From the NCBI RefSeq assembly GCF_003063645.1, contig NZ_NESJ01000008.1:124001-188000 (forward strand): a stretch of 64,000 bases of DNA. The letters run 5' to 3'. Source of the stretch: Limnohabitans sp. 2KL-51. GTDB taxonomy: Bacteria > Pseudomonadota > Gammaproteobacteria > Burkholderiales > Burkholderiaceae_C. Under the pieces are notes generated by a model that saw only the letters and a list, made by a program, of their open reading frames with translations, had not been told where the DNA came from and ran no database searches. A program made the translations under genes and the position numbers. Positions 53,443 through 63,217 of the stretch are shown piece after piece; the first letter of the stretch is position 1, and each line of letters opens with the position of its first letter.

Positions 53443-54321
53443 TTATCGGCCTTGCAGCACCGCCTGCACAAAGTCCCCCAGCGCCGTCTGGTCTCGGTCG
53501 CTGCGCCACAGGCATCGTGTGTCGTAACGTGCATCGACATCGCGCAGCGGCACAAACACTGCGCCCGCCAGCGCTGACTGCTGCAGGGCCTGCGGCACCA
53601 GCGCCACGCCCAAACCTTGCGAGACCAAGGACACCACACTCAGCCAATGGCGCAGCTCGTGCACCACCTGCGGCATCCAGCCGGCCTGTTCGCACAGCAT
53701 CACGATGCGCTCGTGGTAATCGGGCGAAACGGTGCGGGACACAACCACCAGGTCTTGCCCGGCCAGTTCAGCCAGGCCCACACTGGCCGCCCCCGCCAAA
53801 GGGTGGCTGGCGGGCAAACAGGCCACCAAAGGTTGACTGGCCACCAAAATCTGCTCAAAACCCGGCGGCACCCGAGGCGTGTGCACAAAACCCACATCCA
53901 GGCGCTCGCGCAACAAGTCGGACAGCTGCTCGGACGAGCTCAGCTCGCGCAGCACCAGGCGCAAACGCGGGTGGCTGCTTTGAAAGCGGCTGAGGATTTG
54001 CGGCAGGCCGCAGTACAGCATGGTCCCGGCAAAACCGATGTGCAGCTGGCCGGATTGGCCCTCGGCCACATCGCGGGCCTCTCGTGCTGCCGCGCTGGCC
54101 TGCGCCAGCAAGGCCCGGGCAGCGGGCACAAAGGCCTGGCCCGCCGCCGTGAGCTGCACCCCCCGGCTGTTGCGGGTGAACAGCTGCGCCCCCACCGAGG
54201 CTTCGAGCTGCTGGATGTTCAGGCTAAGCGGCGGCTGCGAAATCGACAGGCGCTGGGCCGCACGGCCAAAGTGCAACTCTTCGGCCAACATGAGGAAATA
54301 GCGCAGGTGACGAAATTCCAT
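53443..54321 (-). CDS. LysR family regulator, probable regulator of gcdH
   Basis: 292 residues: N-terminal winged helix (MEFRHLRYFLMLAEELHFGRAAQRLSISQPPLSLNIQQLE) and a two-lobed effector domain, as in LysR proteins of the 290-310 size. It is divergent from gcdH across 100 bases containing a TATTGAT-N9-ATCAATA site. Position suggests control of glutaryl-CoA metabolism; the inducer is unknown. Confidence 0.9.
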   Translation of the reverse strand: MEFRHLRYFLMLAEELHFGRAAQRLSISQPPLSLNIQQLEASVGAQLFTRNSRGVQLTAAGQAFVPAARALLAQASAAAREARDVAEGQSGQLHIGFAGTMLYCGLPQILSRFQSSHPRLRLVLRELSSSEQLSDLLRERLDVGFVHTPRVPPGFEQILVASQPLVACLPASHPLAGAASVGLAELAGQDLVVVSRTVSPDYHERIVMLCEQAGWMPQVVHELRHWLSVVSLVSQGLGVALVPQALQQSALAGAVFVPLRDVDARYDTRCLWRSDRDQTALGDFVQAVLQGR

Positions 54322-54335
54322 GAATTAAAATAATG

Positions 54336-54358
54336 TATTGATAGATAGGCAATCAATA
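54336..54358. promoter_or_regulatory. Candidate LysR-type binding site
   Basis: TATTGAT, nine bases, ATCAATA: perfect 7-bp inverted arms in the intergenic region between the LysR gene (start 54321) and gcdH (start 54422), the usual location and form of a LysR operator. Confidence 0.5.
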
Positions 54359-54421
54359 TTAGACAACTATTCATCACGACCTGACAATCGGCTTCAAGAT
54401 TTTTTTACGGAGACACCCACC

Positions 54422-55609
54422 ATGGCCACCACCAAAAACACCTTCAGCTGGGAAGACCCCTTCAACCTCAGCGCGCAATTGACCGATGACGAGCGTCAGG
54501 TGCAAGAAGCGGCCCGCGCCTACTGCCAAGATCGCCTGCTGCCCCGCGTGACCGATGCCTTTTTGAGCGAAACCACCGACGTGGCCATCTTCCGCGAGAT
54601 GGGCGAGCTGGGCCTGTTGGGTGCCACCATACCGGAGCAGTACGGCGGTGCGGGCTTGAACTACGTCTGCTATGGTTTGGTGGCCCGCGAGGTCGAGCGC
54701 GTGGACAGCGGGTACCGCTCGATGATGAGCGTGCAGTCGTCTTTGGTGATGTTGCCCATCAACGACTTTGGCTCTGAAGCCCAAAAACAAAAATACCTGC
54801 CCAAGCTGGCGCGTGGCGAGTGGATCGGCTGCTTTGGACTGACCGAACCCAACCACGGCTCGGACCCCGGCAGCATGATCACCCGCGCCAAGAAAGTGCC
54901 CGGCGGCTACTCCTTGAGCGGTGCCAAGATGTGGATCACCAACAGCCCGATCGCCGACGTGTTCGTGGTCTGGGCCAAGGACGACAGCGGCCAGATCCGC
55001 GGCTTCATTTTGGAAAAAGGCTGGAAAGGCCTGTCGGCCCCCGCTGTGCACGGCAAGGTGGGTCTGCGTGCCTCGATCACCGGCGAGATCGTCATGGACG
55101 AAGTGTTCTGCCCTGAAGAAAACGCTTTTCCTGAAGTGCGCGGCTTGAAAGGCCCCTTCACCTGCCTCAACAGCGCGCGCTACGGCATCGCCTGGGGTGC
55201 TCTGGGCGCTGCCGAAGACTGCTACACCCGCGCTCGCCAATACGTGATGGACCGCCAGCAGTTTGGCCGCCCCTTGGCCGCCAACCAGCTGATCCAGAAG
55301 AAACTGGCCGATATGCTGACCGAGATCAGCCTTGGCCTGCAAGGGTGCCTCCGCCTGGGCCGCATGAAGGACGAAGGCACCGCCTCGGTGGACCTGACCT
55401 CCATCCTCAAGCGCAACAGCTGCGGCAAAGCACTGGACATCGCCCGCATGGCGCGCGACATGATGGGCGGCAACGGCATCAGCGCCGAATACGGCGTGGC
55501 CCGCCACCTGGTGAACCTGGAAGTGGTCAACACCTACGAAGGCACACACGATGTGCACGCATTGATTTTGGGCCGCGCGATCACCGGGATTCCTGCTTTC
55601 TCCAATTGA
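54422..55609 (+). CDS. gcdH: Glutaryl-CoA dehydrogenase
   Basis: 395-residue acyl-CoA dehydrogenase. FAD and substrate motifs are [17 protein letters not shown] (about 138) and [17 protein letters not shown]; the catalytic Glu is in [20 protein letters not shown], the C-terminal block diagnostic of GcdH. It converts glutaryl-CoA to crotonyl-CoA in lysine, tryptophan and aromatic catabolism. The ATG at 54422 is the start of family similarity; a GGAGACACC site precedes it. Confidence 0.95.
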   Translation: MATTKNTFSWEDPFNLSAQLTDDERQVQEAARAYCQDRLLPRVTDAFLSETTDVAIFREMGELGLLGATIPEQYGGAGLNYVCYGLVAREVERVDSGYRSMMSVQSSLVMLPINDFGSEAQKQKYLPKLARGEWIGCFGLTEPNHGSDPGSMITRAKKVPGGYSLSGAKMWITNSPIADVFVVWAKDDSGQIRGFILEKGWKGLSAPAVHGKVGLRASITGEIVMDEVFCPEENAFPEVRGLKGPFTCLNSARYGIAWGALGAAEDCYTRARQYVMDRQQFGRPLAANQLIQKKLADMLTEISLGLQGCLRLGRMKDEGTASVDLTSILKRNSCGKALDIARMARDMMGGNGISAEYGVARHLVNLEVVNTYEGTHDVHALILGRAITGIPAFSN

Positions 55610-55630
55610 AGCTTGACTCTCAACCACCTA

Positions 55631-55657
55631 AAAGGCTGCCCATGGGCAGCCTTTTTT
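55631..55657 (+). terminator. Intrinsic terminator after gcdH
   Basis: AAAGGCTGCC, CATG and GGCAGCCTTTTTT: a 10-bp stem around a 4-base loop, ending in six T residues, 21 bases after the gcdH stop. Confidence 0.9.
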
Positions 55658-55740
55658 GTTGCGGGTCCAGAGTATCCTTGCGCCTTGACGAAGAACTGCG
55701 TAAACCGTACATTAATAACCCTTCAGTCATTAAGTTGCCC

Positions 55741-56385
55741 GTGATCCCCGCCGACCCCCACGCACCCCACAAACGCGAACGACGCAAACAAGACCGCCCG
55801 GGCGAATTGCTCGAAGCAGCGCTCGACTTGTTTGTTGAAAAAGGCTTTGCCGCCACCCGGGTGGAAGAGGTGGCATTACGGGCTGGTGTGTCCAAAGGCA
55901 CTTTGTTTTTGTACTTTCCCAGCAAGGAAGACCTTTTCAAGGCCGTGGTCCGCGAAAACGTGGTCGCCCCCGTGGCTCAGGGTGCGGCCGAGGTGGCGCA
56001 GTATCAGGGCAGCAGCAGCGAATTGATCGAATGGATGATGCTGCAGTGGTGGCGGCGCTACGGCGCGACCAAGGCCTCAGGCATTTCCAAACTGGTGATG
56101 AGCGAAGCCAACAACTTTCCGGACCTGGCTGATTTTTTTCGCACTGAAGTCATCACGCCCGCCCACGCCTTGGTGCGCAGCGCCTTGCAGCGCGGCATTG
56201 ACCGGGGTGAGTTCCGTGCCGTCCATGTGGAACTGGCGCTGCACTCGGTCATGTCCCCTCTGCTGTTTTTGGTGATGTGGAAGCACTCCATGGGGCCGTG
56301 CTGCCCCAGCCATGAGCAAATTGACCCGGAAGCTTTCATCTCACAACATGCACAATTGTTGGCTCGAGGCCTGTCGAAACCCTGA
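55741..56385 (+). CDS. TetR family regulator
   Basis: 214 residues. The N-terminal helix-turn-helix reads ALDLFVEKGFAATRVEEVALRAGVSKGTLFLYFPSKEDLFKAVV; the rest is an all-helical ligand domain. The GTG at 55741 is the likely start (the frame is open further back through the terminator, and a TTG at 55735 is an alternative). It lies 27 bases before an RND efflux operon on the same strand and is its likely repressor. Confidence 0.88.
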   Translation: MIPADPHAPHKRERRKQDRPGELLEAALDLFVEKGFAATRVEEVALRAGVSKGTLFLYFPSKEDLFKAVVRENVVAPVAQGAAEVAQYQGSSSELIEWMMLQWWRRYGATKASGISKLVMSEANNFPDLADFFRTEVITPAHALVRSALQRGIDRGEFRAVHVELALHSVMSPLLFLVMWKHSMGPCCPSHEQIDPEAFISQHAQLLARGLSKP

Positions 56386-56412
56386 TCCTCACCGGATCAC
56401 ACCCGTCTCACC

Positions 56413-57588
56413 ATGAAAAAATCAACCCTCTGGATCCTCTCGACCGTGGCTGCGGCCGCACTCGTTGCAGGCGGTGCCCGCTGGGCCAGCCAGCGCCAAA
56501 CCGCCACCGCCCCGACGGCCTCTACCGCCGCAGCGGTGCCCAGCATCGAGCTGGCCGCCTCCGACGTGTTCACCGCCCAGACCCAAACCCTGAGCTTGGG
56601 CATCGCCGTATCAGGCTCCCTCAAAGCCACCCAAAGCGCCATCGTCAAGGCCCGTGTAGCCGGTGAGCTGCAAGAGCTCAGCTTGCGTGAAGGCGACCGC
56701 GTGCAAGCTGGGCAGGTGATCGCCCGCATTGACCCCTCAGAATACCAAGCGCGCGTGCGCCAAGCACAGCAGCAAGCCGATTCGGCCAAAGCCCAAGTGG
56801 ACATTGCCCAGCGCCAGTTTGATAACAACCAGGCACTGGTGAACCAAGGCTTCATTTCCCAAACCGCCCTGCTCAACTCCCAGGCCAGCCTGAACGGTGC
56901 CAAGGCCACGCACGCGGCGGCACTGGCAGCGCTGGACCTGGCCGACAAGTCACTGGCCGACGCCACGCTTCGCTCGCCCCTGACGGGCGTGGTGGCGCAA
57001 CGCTTGGCCCAACCTGGCGAGCGCGTGGCCATCGAGGCCCGGCTGATCGAGGTCATCAACCTCTCGCAACTGGAGATAGAAGCCGCCCTGACAGCCGAAG
57101 ACGCCAGTCGCGTGCGGGTGGGCATGACAGCGCAGTTGCAGGTGGAAGGTGTGGCCCAGCCGGTGCCGGCCAAGGTCTTGCGCATCAACCCCAGCGCCCA
57201 AATGGGCAGCCGCAGCGTCGTGGTTTATTTGGGTGTCCAAGGCCGCGAAGGTTTGCGACAAGGCCTGTTTGCCCAGGGCAGTTTGGGCACGCAAAGCCTG
57301 CAGGTGCTGGCAGTGCCCGTGAGCAGTGTGCGCACCGACAAACCGCAGCCCTATGTGCAGGTGGTGCAGGAGGGCAAGGTCGCCCACATCACGGTGCGGA
57401 CCGGTGAGCGCAGCGAAGGTGAGCGACAAAACTTGGTGGCCGTGACCGGCGTGTCCGAAGGCCAGCAAGTGTTGTCGGGCAGCGTGGGGGCCTTGCGCGA
57501 AGGGGTGCAAGTCAAGTTCACGGCAACGGCCAAGTCAGATTTGGCCCCGACTGCGGCGCAGGCCACGCCCTCCAGCGCAACGAAATAG
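56413..57588 (+). CDS. RND efflux periplasmic adaptor subunit
   Basis: 391-residue membrane-fusion protein: N-terminal hydrophobic anchor (residues 4-22), a lipoyl-like half (IVKARVAGELQELSLREGDRV), a coiled-coil hairpin (about 100-165, rich in Q and A), then SPLTGVVAQRLAQPGERV and a beta-barrel domain. It links the inner-membrane pump to an outer-membrane channel, most likely the TolC-type protein encoded at 61846. It has no lipobox Cys. Confidence 0.92.
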   Translation: MKKSTLWILSTVAAAALVAGGARWASQRQTATAPTASTAAAVPSIELAASDVFTAQTQTLSLGIAVSGSLKATQSAIVKARVAGELQELSLREGDRVQAGQVIARIDPSEYQARVRQAQQQADSAKAQVDIAQRQFDNNQALVNQGFISQTALLNSQASLNGAKATHAAALAALDLADKSLADATLRSPLTGVVAQRLAQPGERVAIEARLIEVINLSQLEIEAALTAEDASRVRVGMTAQLQVEGVAQPVPAKVLRINPSAQMGSRSVVVYLGVQGREGLRQGLFAQGSLGTQSLQVLAVPVSSVRTDKPQPYVQVVQEGKVAHITVRTGERSEGERQNLVAVTGVSEGQQVLSGSVGALREGVQVKFTATAKSDLAPTAAQATPSSATK

Positions 57589-57601
57589 CAGGGTTTACAA
57601 C

Positions 57602-60600
57602 ATGTGGTTCACCCGCGTCAGTTTGCAAAACCCGGTGTTTGCCACCATGGTCATGTTGGCCCTGGTGGTGATGGGCATTTTTTCGTTCCAGCGCCTCAAA
57701 GTCGATCAATTCCCCAACATCGACTTTCCGGTGGTGGTGATCAGCACCGAATACCCTGGTGCGTCACCCGAGATTGTGGAAAGCGAAGTCTCCAAAAAAA
57801 TCGAAGAAGGCGTCAACTCGATCGCGGGCATCAGCGCACTGACCTCGCGCAGCTATGAAAACCAGTCCGTCGTGATCATGGAGTTTCAGTTGCAGATCGA
57901 CGGCCGTAAAGCGGCCGAAGATGTGCGCGAAAAAGTCGCCTCGCTTCGCCCCTTGCTGCGCACCGAAATCAAAGAGCCCCGGGTGCTGCGCTTTGACCCT
58001 TCCAGCCGCGCCGTTTGGTCGCTGGCGGTCATCCCCGATGGCAATCGACTCACCGCGGTCGAGCTGACCAATTGGTCCGAGCAGGTGCTGAAAAAGCGAC
58101 TGGAAAACGTGCGTGGTGTGGGCTCGGTCACCTTGGTGGGCGGCAGCAAACGCGAAATCAACCTGTATTTGCAACCGGCCAACATGGAGGCCCTGGGTGT
58201 GACCGCCGAGCAGGTGGTGGCCGCTGTACGCAACGAAAACCAGGACTTGCCCGTGGGCGCGATCCGCTCGCTGGAGCAAGAGCGCATGGTGCAGATCAGC
58301 TCTCGCATGCAAAGGCCCGAGGACTTTGGCCGCATCATCGTGGCACGCAAAAACGGCACTCCCATACGCTTGTCGCAAGTGGCCACGGTGAAAGACGGCG
58401 CACAAGAGCTGGAAAACCTGGCGCTCTACAACGGCCAACGCACGCTCTTGATGTCGGTGCAAAAGTCGCAGGATGAAAACACCATCCAGGTGGTCGATGG
58501 CCTGGTCAAGGCCGTGGCCGAGTTGAAAGGCCAACTGCCGCCGGGTATCAAGCTCGAGCCCATCACCGACAACTCACGGCCCATACGCGTATCTGTGAAC
58601 AACGTGCGCCAGACCCTGATCGAAGGGGCCATCCTCACGGTGCTGATCGTGTTTTTGTTCCTCAACTCCTGGCGCTCCACGGTCATCACAGGCCTGACGC
58701 TGCCGATCTCGCTGATCGGCACCTTCATGTTCATGCAAATGTTCGGCTTCACCATCAACATGATCACGCTGATGGCGCTGAGCCTCTGTGTGGGTCTGCT
58801 GATCGACGACGCCATCGTGGTGCGCGAGAACATCGTGCGCCATGTGCAAATGGGCAAAAGCGCCTACAAGGCCTCTTTGGAGGGCACACAAGAAATTGGC
58901 CTGGCCGTGCTGGCCACCACCTTGTCCATCGTGGCGGTGTTTTTGCCGATCGGTTTCATGGAAGGCATCATCGGCAAGTTTTTCCACGAATTCGGCATCA
59001 CCATCGTGGCGGCCGTGATGATCTCGATGTTCGTCAGCTTCACCCTCGACCCCATGCTCTCGAGCATCTGGCATGACCCGGCCATCGACACGCATGGCAA
59101 AAACCAGGCGCCTGTGAGCTTGTACGACAAAAGCATTGGCCGCGTGACCGGCTGGTTTGACCGGGGCACAGAGCGCATGGCCGATGGCTACCAGGGCATC
59201 TTGCGCTGGGCACTGGTGCACAGAAAGTCCACCGTGTTTCTGGCGCTGGGTATTTTCGTGGCCAGCGTGTTCATGGTCCGGCTGCTGGGCACCGAGTTCG
59301 TGCCCAAAGCGGATTTTTCCGAAACCTCGGTCAAGTTCGAAACCCCAGTAGGCACCTCGCTCGAAGCCACCGAGGCCAAAACACGCCAGGTCGAGGCCAT
59401 CCTGCGCGACTTCCCGGAAGTGCGCTACACGGTCAGCACCATCAACACCGCCAACGCCCAAGGCAAGAACAACGTCAACCTGTACATCCGTTTGGTTGAC
59501 CGCAAAAACCGCAGTCGCAACGCCGACCAGATGTCGGCCGTGCTGCGCGAACGCCTGAAACAAGTGCCCGGCATCGCGGTCACGCATGCCGGTTTGCTCG
59601 ACGCCATTGGCGGCAACAAGCAAGTCGAGTTTTCGCTGCAAGGCCCCGACCAAAAAGAGCTGGAGCGCCTGGCGCTGCTGGCGCTGGCCAAGGTGCGCGA
59701 CATCCCAGGCCTGGTGGATCTGGACTCCAGCGTGAAACCCAATAAACCTGTCATCGGCGTTGAGGTGCTGCGCGACGTGGCATCGGACCTGGGCCTGGGC
59801 ACGGCGCAATTGGCGGGGCCTTTGCGCACTTTGGTGGCGGGGCAAACGGTGGGCAACTGGCGTGCCCCCGACGACCAGACCTACGACGTGAACGTGCGTC
59901 TGGCACCCGAAGCCCGCAACAGCCCGCAAGACCTGGAACGATTGCCCTTCATGGTGGCACCCGCCGCCGATGGCAGCCCACGCATCGTCCGCCTGGGCCA
60001 AGTGGCCAAGGTGAGCGAAACCACCGGTTCCAACCAAATCAACCGGCGCGACATGATGCGCGAAGTGGCCATCAATGCGAACGTGTTCGGACGCTCGGCA
60101 GGCGAGGTCTCGGCCGATGTGCGCAAAGCCATGGACAGCCTGAACCTGCCACCCGGATACCGCTACAGTTTTGGTGGCTCGACCAAAAACATGGGCGAGT
60201 CTTTCAGCTACGCTTTGTCGGCCCTGGTCATGGCGGTGATCTTCATCTACATGATCTTGGCCAGCCAATTCAAAAGCTTCCTGCAGCCCCTGGCTTTGAT
60301 GACCTCCCTGCCGCTGACACTGATTGGCGTGGTACTGGCCCTGATGGCGTTTCGCTCGACCTTGTCGATGTTCTCACTCATCGGTGTGATCATGCTCATG
60401 GGCCTGGTCACCAAAAACGCCATCTTGCTGGTGGACTTTGCCATCCGCGCCCGCGAGGACGGCCTGGAGCGCAGCGAAGCACTGCTGCTGGCGGCCAAGG
60501 TGCGGCTGCGCCCGATTTTGATGACCACCTTGGCCATGATTTTCGGCATGGTGCCGCTGGCCTTTGCCCTGAGCGAAGGCGCCGAGCAACGCGCGCCCAT

Positions 60601-60757
60601 GGGCCAGGCCGTCATTGGCGGGGTGATCACCTCGTCGTTGCTGACGCTGGTGGTGGTACCGGTCGTGTACTGCTACATGGACGATCTGGCCCAATGGCTG
60701 CGTGCCAAGGCAGGCCTTGCTCCGGCCCGTCGGGCTCAGGACACGAGCGCCCCTTAA
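57602..60757 (+). CDS. RND efflux pump permease (HAE1 family)
   Basis: 1051-residue proton-driven transporter with twelve membrane segments and two large periplasmic loops. The proton-relay Asp pair is in [20 protein letters not shown] near residue 400; other signatures are [19 protein letters not shown] (about 50) and [19 protein letters not shown] (about 935). It exports drugs or toxic compounds together with the adaptor encoded just upstream (13-base gap). Confidence 0.95.
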   Translation: MWFTRVSLQNPVFATMVMLALVVMGIFSFQRLKVDQFPNIDFPVVVISTEYPGASPEIVESEVSKKIEEGVNSIAGISALTSRSYENQSVVIMEFQLQIDGRKAAEDVREKVASLRPLLRTEIKEPRVLRFDPSSRAVWSLAVIPDGNRLTAVELTNWSEQVLKKRLENVRGVGSVTLVGGSKREINLYLQPANMEALGVTAEQVVAAVRNENQDLPVGAIRSLEQERMVQISSRMQRPEDFGRIIVARKNGTPIRLSQVATVKDGAQELENLALYNGQRTLLMSVQKSQDENTIQVVDGLVKAVAELKGQLPPGIKLEPITDNSRPIRVSVNNVRQTLIEGAILTVLIVFLFLNSWRSTVITGLTLPISLIGTFMFMQMFGFTINMITLMALSLCVGLLIDDAIVVRENIVRHVQMGKSAYKASLEGTQEIGLAVLATTLSIVAVFLPIGFMEGIIGKFFHEFGITIVAAVMISMFVSFTLDPMLSSIWHDPAIDTHGKNQAPVSLYDKSIGRVTGWFDRGTERMADGYQGILRWALVHRKSTVFLALGIFVASVFMVRLLGTEFVPKADFSETSVKFETPVGTSLEATEAKTRQVEAILRDFPEVRYTVSTINTANAQGKNNVNLYIRLVDRKNRSRNADQMSAVLRERLKQVPGIAVTHAGLLDAIGGNKQVEFSLQGPDQKELERLALLALAKVRDIPGLVDLDSSVKPNKPVIGVEVLRDVASDLGLGTAQLAGPLRTLVAGQTVGNWRAPDDQTYDVNVRLAPEARNSPQDLERLPFMVAPAADGSPRIVRLGQVAKVSETTGSNQINRRDMMREVAINANVFGRSAGEVSADVRKAMDSLNLPPGYRYSFGGSTKNMGESFSYALSALVMAVIFIYMILASQFKSFLQPLALMTSLPLTLIGVVLALMAFRSTLSMFSLIGVIMLMGLVTKNAILLVDFAIRAREDGLERSEALLLAAKVRLRPILMTTLAMIFGMVPLAFALSEGAEQRAPMGQAVIGGVITSSLLTLVVVPVVYCYMDDLAQWLRAKAGLAPARRAQDTSAP

Positions 60758-60800
60758 AATCAACAGATATTTGATCAAGACCCCCGCAGGAGTAATAAAA

Positions 60801-61460
60801 ATGGATCTGAACCAGGCCCGCTTCAACATGATTGAGCAGCAAATCCGCCCTTGGGAGGTGCTGGACCCGCAAGTTCTGGCCTTGCTGTCCACCGTTCGCA
60901 GAGAAGACTTTGTGCCCCTGGCGCACAAGGCGCTGGCGTTCGTCGACATGGAGATACCGCTTGGCACCCAGCCCCACCAGGTCATGCTCGCCCCGCGCGT
61001 GCAGGCTCGGTTGTTGCAAGACCTGGCTGTGCAAAAAACCGACAAGGTGCTGGACATTGGCACCGGCTCGGGCTTCATGGCTGCCTTGCTGGCGCATCAG
61101 GCGGCCAGCGTGCTGAGCCTGGAGATCGACCCGGCTTTGGCCGCGCAGGCCCAAGCCAACTTGCAAAAGGCCGGCGTGACCAACGTGGTGGTACGCACAG
61201 CCGATGGCAGCCAAGGATCTGCCGCCGACGGTCCGTTTGACGTGATCCTGATCAGTGGTTCCGTGGCCGAAGTGCCCGCCGCCTTGTTGCAGCAACTCTC
61301 TGTGGGGGGGCGCCTCGCCGCCATCGTGGGCGACGAACCGATGATGCGTGCCACCCTCATCAGCCGCACCCATGACAACAGCTGGACCACCACCGAGCCA
61401 TGGGACTGCAACGCACCACGCCTGTCTGGCTTTGTCGAGCCCTCGCGCTTCAAATTCTGA
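60801..61460 (+). CDS. Protein-L-isoaspartate O-methyltransferase family protein
   Basis: 219-residue SAM-dependent methyltransferase of the Pcm fold. Landmarks: FNMIEQQIRPWEVLDPQVL at the start, EDFVPLAHKALAFVDMEIPLG, VLDIGTGSGFMAALLAH (SAM motif I, about 79) and FDVILISGSVAEVPAALLQQL. In Burkholderiales this gene commonly precedes a rhodanese and tolC, as here. CAGGAGTAAT supports the ATG at 60801. True repair activity on isoaspartate is not certain for this subgroup. Confidence 0.9.
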   Translation: MDLNQARFNMIEQQIRPWEVLDPQVLALLSTVRREDFVPLAHKALAFVDMEIPLGTQPHQVMLAPRVQARLLQDLAVQKTDKVLDIGTGSGFMAALLAHQAASVLSLEIDPALAAQAQANLQKAGVTNVVVRTADGSQGSAADGPFDVILISGSVAEVPAALLQQLSVGGRLAAIVGDEPMMRATLISRTHDNSWTTTEPWDCNAPRLSGFVEPSRFKF

Positions 61461-61468
61461 GAGATCCC

Positions 61469-61798
61469 ATGCAGCAAATCTATCCAGCCCAAATCGCTGA
61501 ATGGGCCAGCCAACAGGAACAGCGTCCTGTCTTGCTCGATGTGCGCGAGGGCTGGGAGGTGCAAACCGCCAGCGCCCAGCCTGAAGGCATGGACCTGCTG
61601 AACATGCCCATGCAAACCATTCCGGCACGCTTGCACGAACTCGATAAAAACCGACCGATTGCCTGCCTGTGCCACCACGGCTCGCGCAGCATGCAAGTGG
61701 CCAGCTTCTTGATACAGCAAGGTTTTGAGGTGGTCAATGTGGCCGGCGGCATTCATGCCTGGTCGGCGCAACTGGACCCCAGCATCCCCGTTTATTGA
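61469..61798 (+). CDS. Rhodanese-like domain protein
   Basis: 109-residue single-domain rhodanese: PVLLDVREGWEVQ near residue 20, active-site loop CLCHHGSRSMQVA (Cys about 70) and VVNVAGGIHAWS at the end. It could transfer sulfur or act as a redox partner. ATG at 61469, 8 bases after the methyltransferase stop. Confidence 0.92.
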   Translation: MQQIYPAQIAEWASQQEQRPVLLDVREGWEVQTASAQPEGMDLLNMPMQTIPARLHELDKNRPIACLCHHGSRSMQVASFLIQQGFEVVNVAGGIHAWSAQLDPSIPVY

Positions 61799-61845
61799 AT
61801 CAGATTTTGACCCCTGTGGGACCGACATTTTTACAAAGATATGCA

Positions 61846-63159
61846 ATGAAACTGCGCACCCTGCCCCTGACTTTGGCCTTGATGACCGCCTTTGCAGGCT
61901 CCGCACAAGCTCAAAGCCTGGCCACGCTTTACGAGGCGGCCAAAAAACACGATGCCACCTACAAGTCGGCCCAGTCGCAATACAAGGCTGCACAAGCCAA
62001 GGCCGACCAAGCCAGGGCGTTGCTGCGCCCCTCAGCAGGCCTGGGCGGCAATTTATCGGAATCCTCCTTGAGCAACCTGTCGAACGCGGTGGGCAGTGGG
62101 GAGTTTGGTACGGGTAGTTTGTCCCTCAATGCCAGCCACCCCCTTTATCGGCCGGCCAATCAAATCACCTTTCAACAAGGCCTCAAACAGGAGGACTTGG
62201 CCCAGGCCCAGCTCAACGCAGCAGAGCAGGAACTGATGGTGCGAACCAGCCAAGCCTACTTTGACGTGCTGACGGCGCAAGAAAGCCTGAACTTCGTCCA
62301 AGCGCAAAAGTCAGCAGTGTCTGAACAGCTGGCCGCCGCCAAGCGCAACTTTGAGGTCGGCACCGCCACCATCACCGATACCCGTGAAGCCCAGGCCCGT
62401 TTTGACCTGGTCATAGCGCAAGAAATTGCCGCTGAAAACGACCTGCAGGTCAAACGGCTGGCACTCGACCAAACCGTGGGCACCGCTCAGATCAAGCCCC
62501 TGGGATTGCAAACTGAAGCCGACATCGCCCGTCTGCACAGTGGAACGGTCGATTCATGGGTGGCTCAATCCGAAGCCAACAACACCAGCTTGGCACAGGC
62601 CCGCATTGCGCTGGAAGTGGCACAACTGGAAATCGACAAAGCCAAAGCCGCCCTCAAACCCACCGCAGATCTGAACGCCAGCTTCGGCATGACACGCTAC
62701 CGCAACGGTGCAATCACTCAGCCCAACACCAATGTCGCCACCATTGGGGTGGCCTTCAATATGCCTTTGTACACCGGCCAAGCCAGTCAAAACCGCATCC
62801 TGGAAACCGTGGCCCTGCAAGACAAGGCTCGCAACGATCTGGAAGCAGCCCAGCGCAATGTGGCCCAAGCCACCCGCACCGCCTTTTATGGCGTGCAATC
62901 AGGCCTGAGCCAGATCAAGGCCTTGCAAGCGGCCGAAGCCTCCAGCCAAAGCGCCCTGGATGCCAACAAACTGGGCTACCAGGTGGGCGTGCGCATTAAC
63001 ATCGATGTGCTCAACAGCCAAAGCCAGCTGTTCCAGACCAAACGCGACCTGGCCAAAGCCCGCCACGATGTGCTGCTGGGCCAGTTGCGGCTGCGCCAGT
63101 CCAGCGGCACTTTGCAATACGCAGATTTGCAGGCAGTCAGCGGCTTGCTGCAAAAATAA
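61846..63159 (+). CDS. tolC: TolC family outer-membrane channel
   Basis: 437 residues with a signal peptide (1-23, ending GSAQAQ) and two repeats of the outer-membrane efflux protein domain: SLATLYEAAKKHDATYKSAQ and AARNFEVG-type VGTATITDTREAQARFDL in the first half, LGYQVGVRINIDVLNSQSQLFQTKRDLAKARHD in the second. It forms the exit duct for RND pumps or type I secretion. The ATG at 61846 gives a normal signal peptide; the frame is open back to the rhodanese stop. Confidence 0.94.
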   Translation: MKLRTLPLTLALMTAFAGSAQAQSLATLYEAAKKHDATYKSAQSQYKAAQAKADQARALLRPSAGLGGNLSESSLSNLSNAVGSGEFGTGSLSLNASHPLYRPANQITFQQGLKQEDLAQAQLNAAEQELMVRTSQAYFDVLTAQESLNFVQAQKSAVSEQLAAAKRNFEVGTATITDTREAQARFDLVIAQEIAAENDLQVKRLALDQTVGTAQIKPLGLQTEADIARLHSGTVDSWVAQSEANNTSLAQARIALEVAQLEIDKAKAALKPTADLNASFGMTRYRNGAITQPNTNVATIGVAFNMPLYTGQASQNRILETVALQDKARNDLEAAQRNVAQATRTAFYGVQSGLSQIKALQAAEASSQSALDANKLGYQVGVRINIDVLNSQSQLFQTKRDLAKARHDVLLGQLRLRQSSGTLQYADLQAVSGLLQK

Positions 63160-63217
63160 GCGGCATTGCCCTGCTTCTGGGGAAAACGAACGCCTGGCTT
63201 ACTAGTCCGGCATGGCT

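Noticed and set aside
54374-55627. Long minus-strand open frame opposite gcdH
   Set aside because: gcdH has full family motifs; the antisense product has none.
58574-60268. Long minus-strand open frame opposite the RND permease
   Set aside because: Antisense shadow rich in His and Gln with no motif; the permease reading frame is complete.
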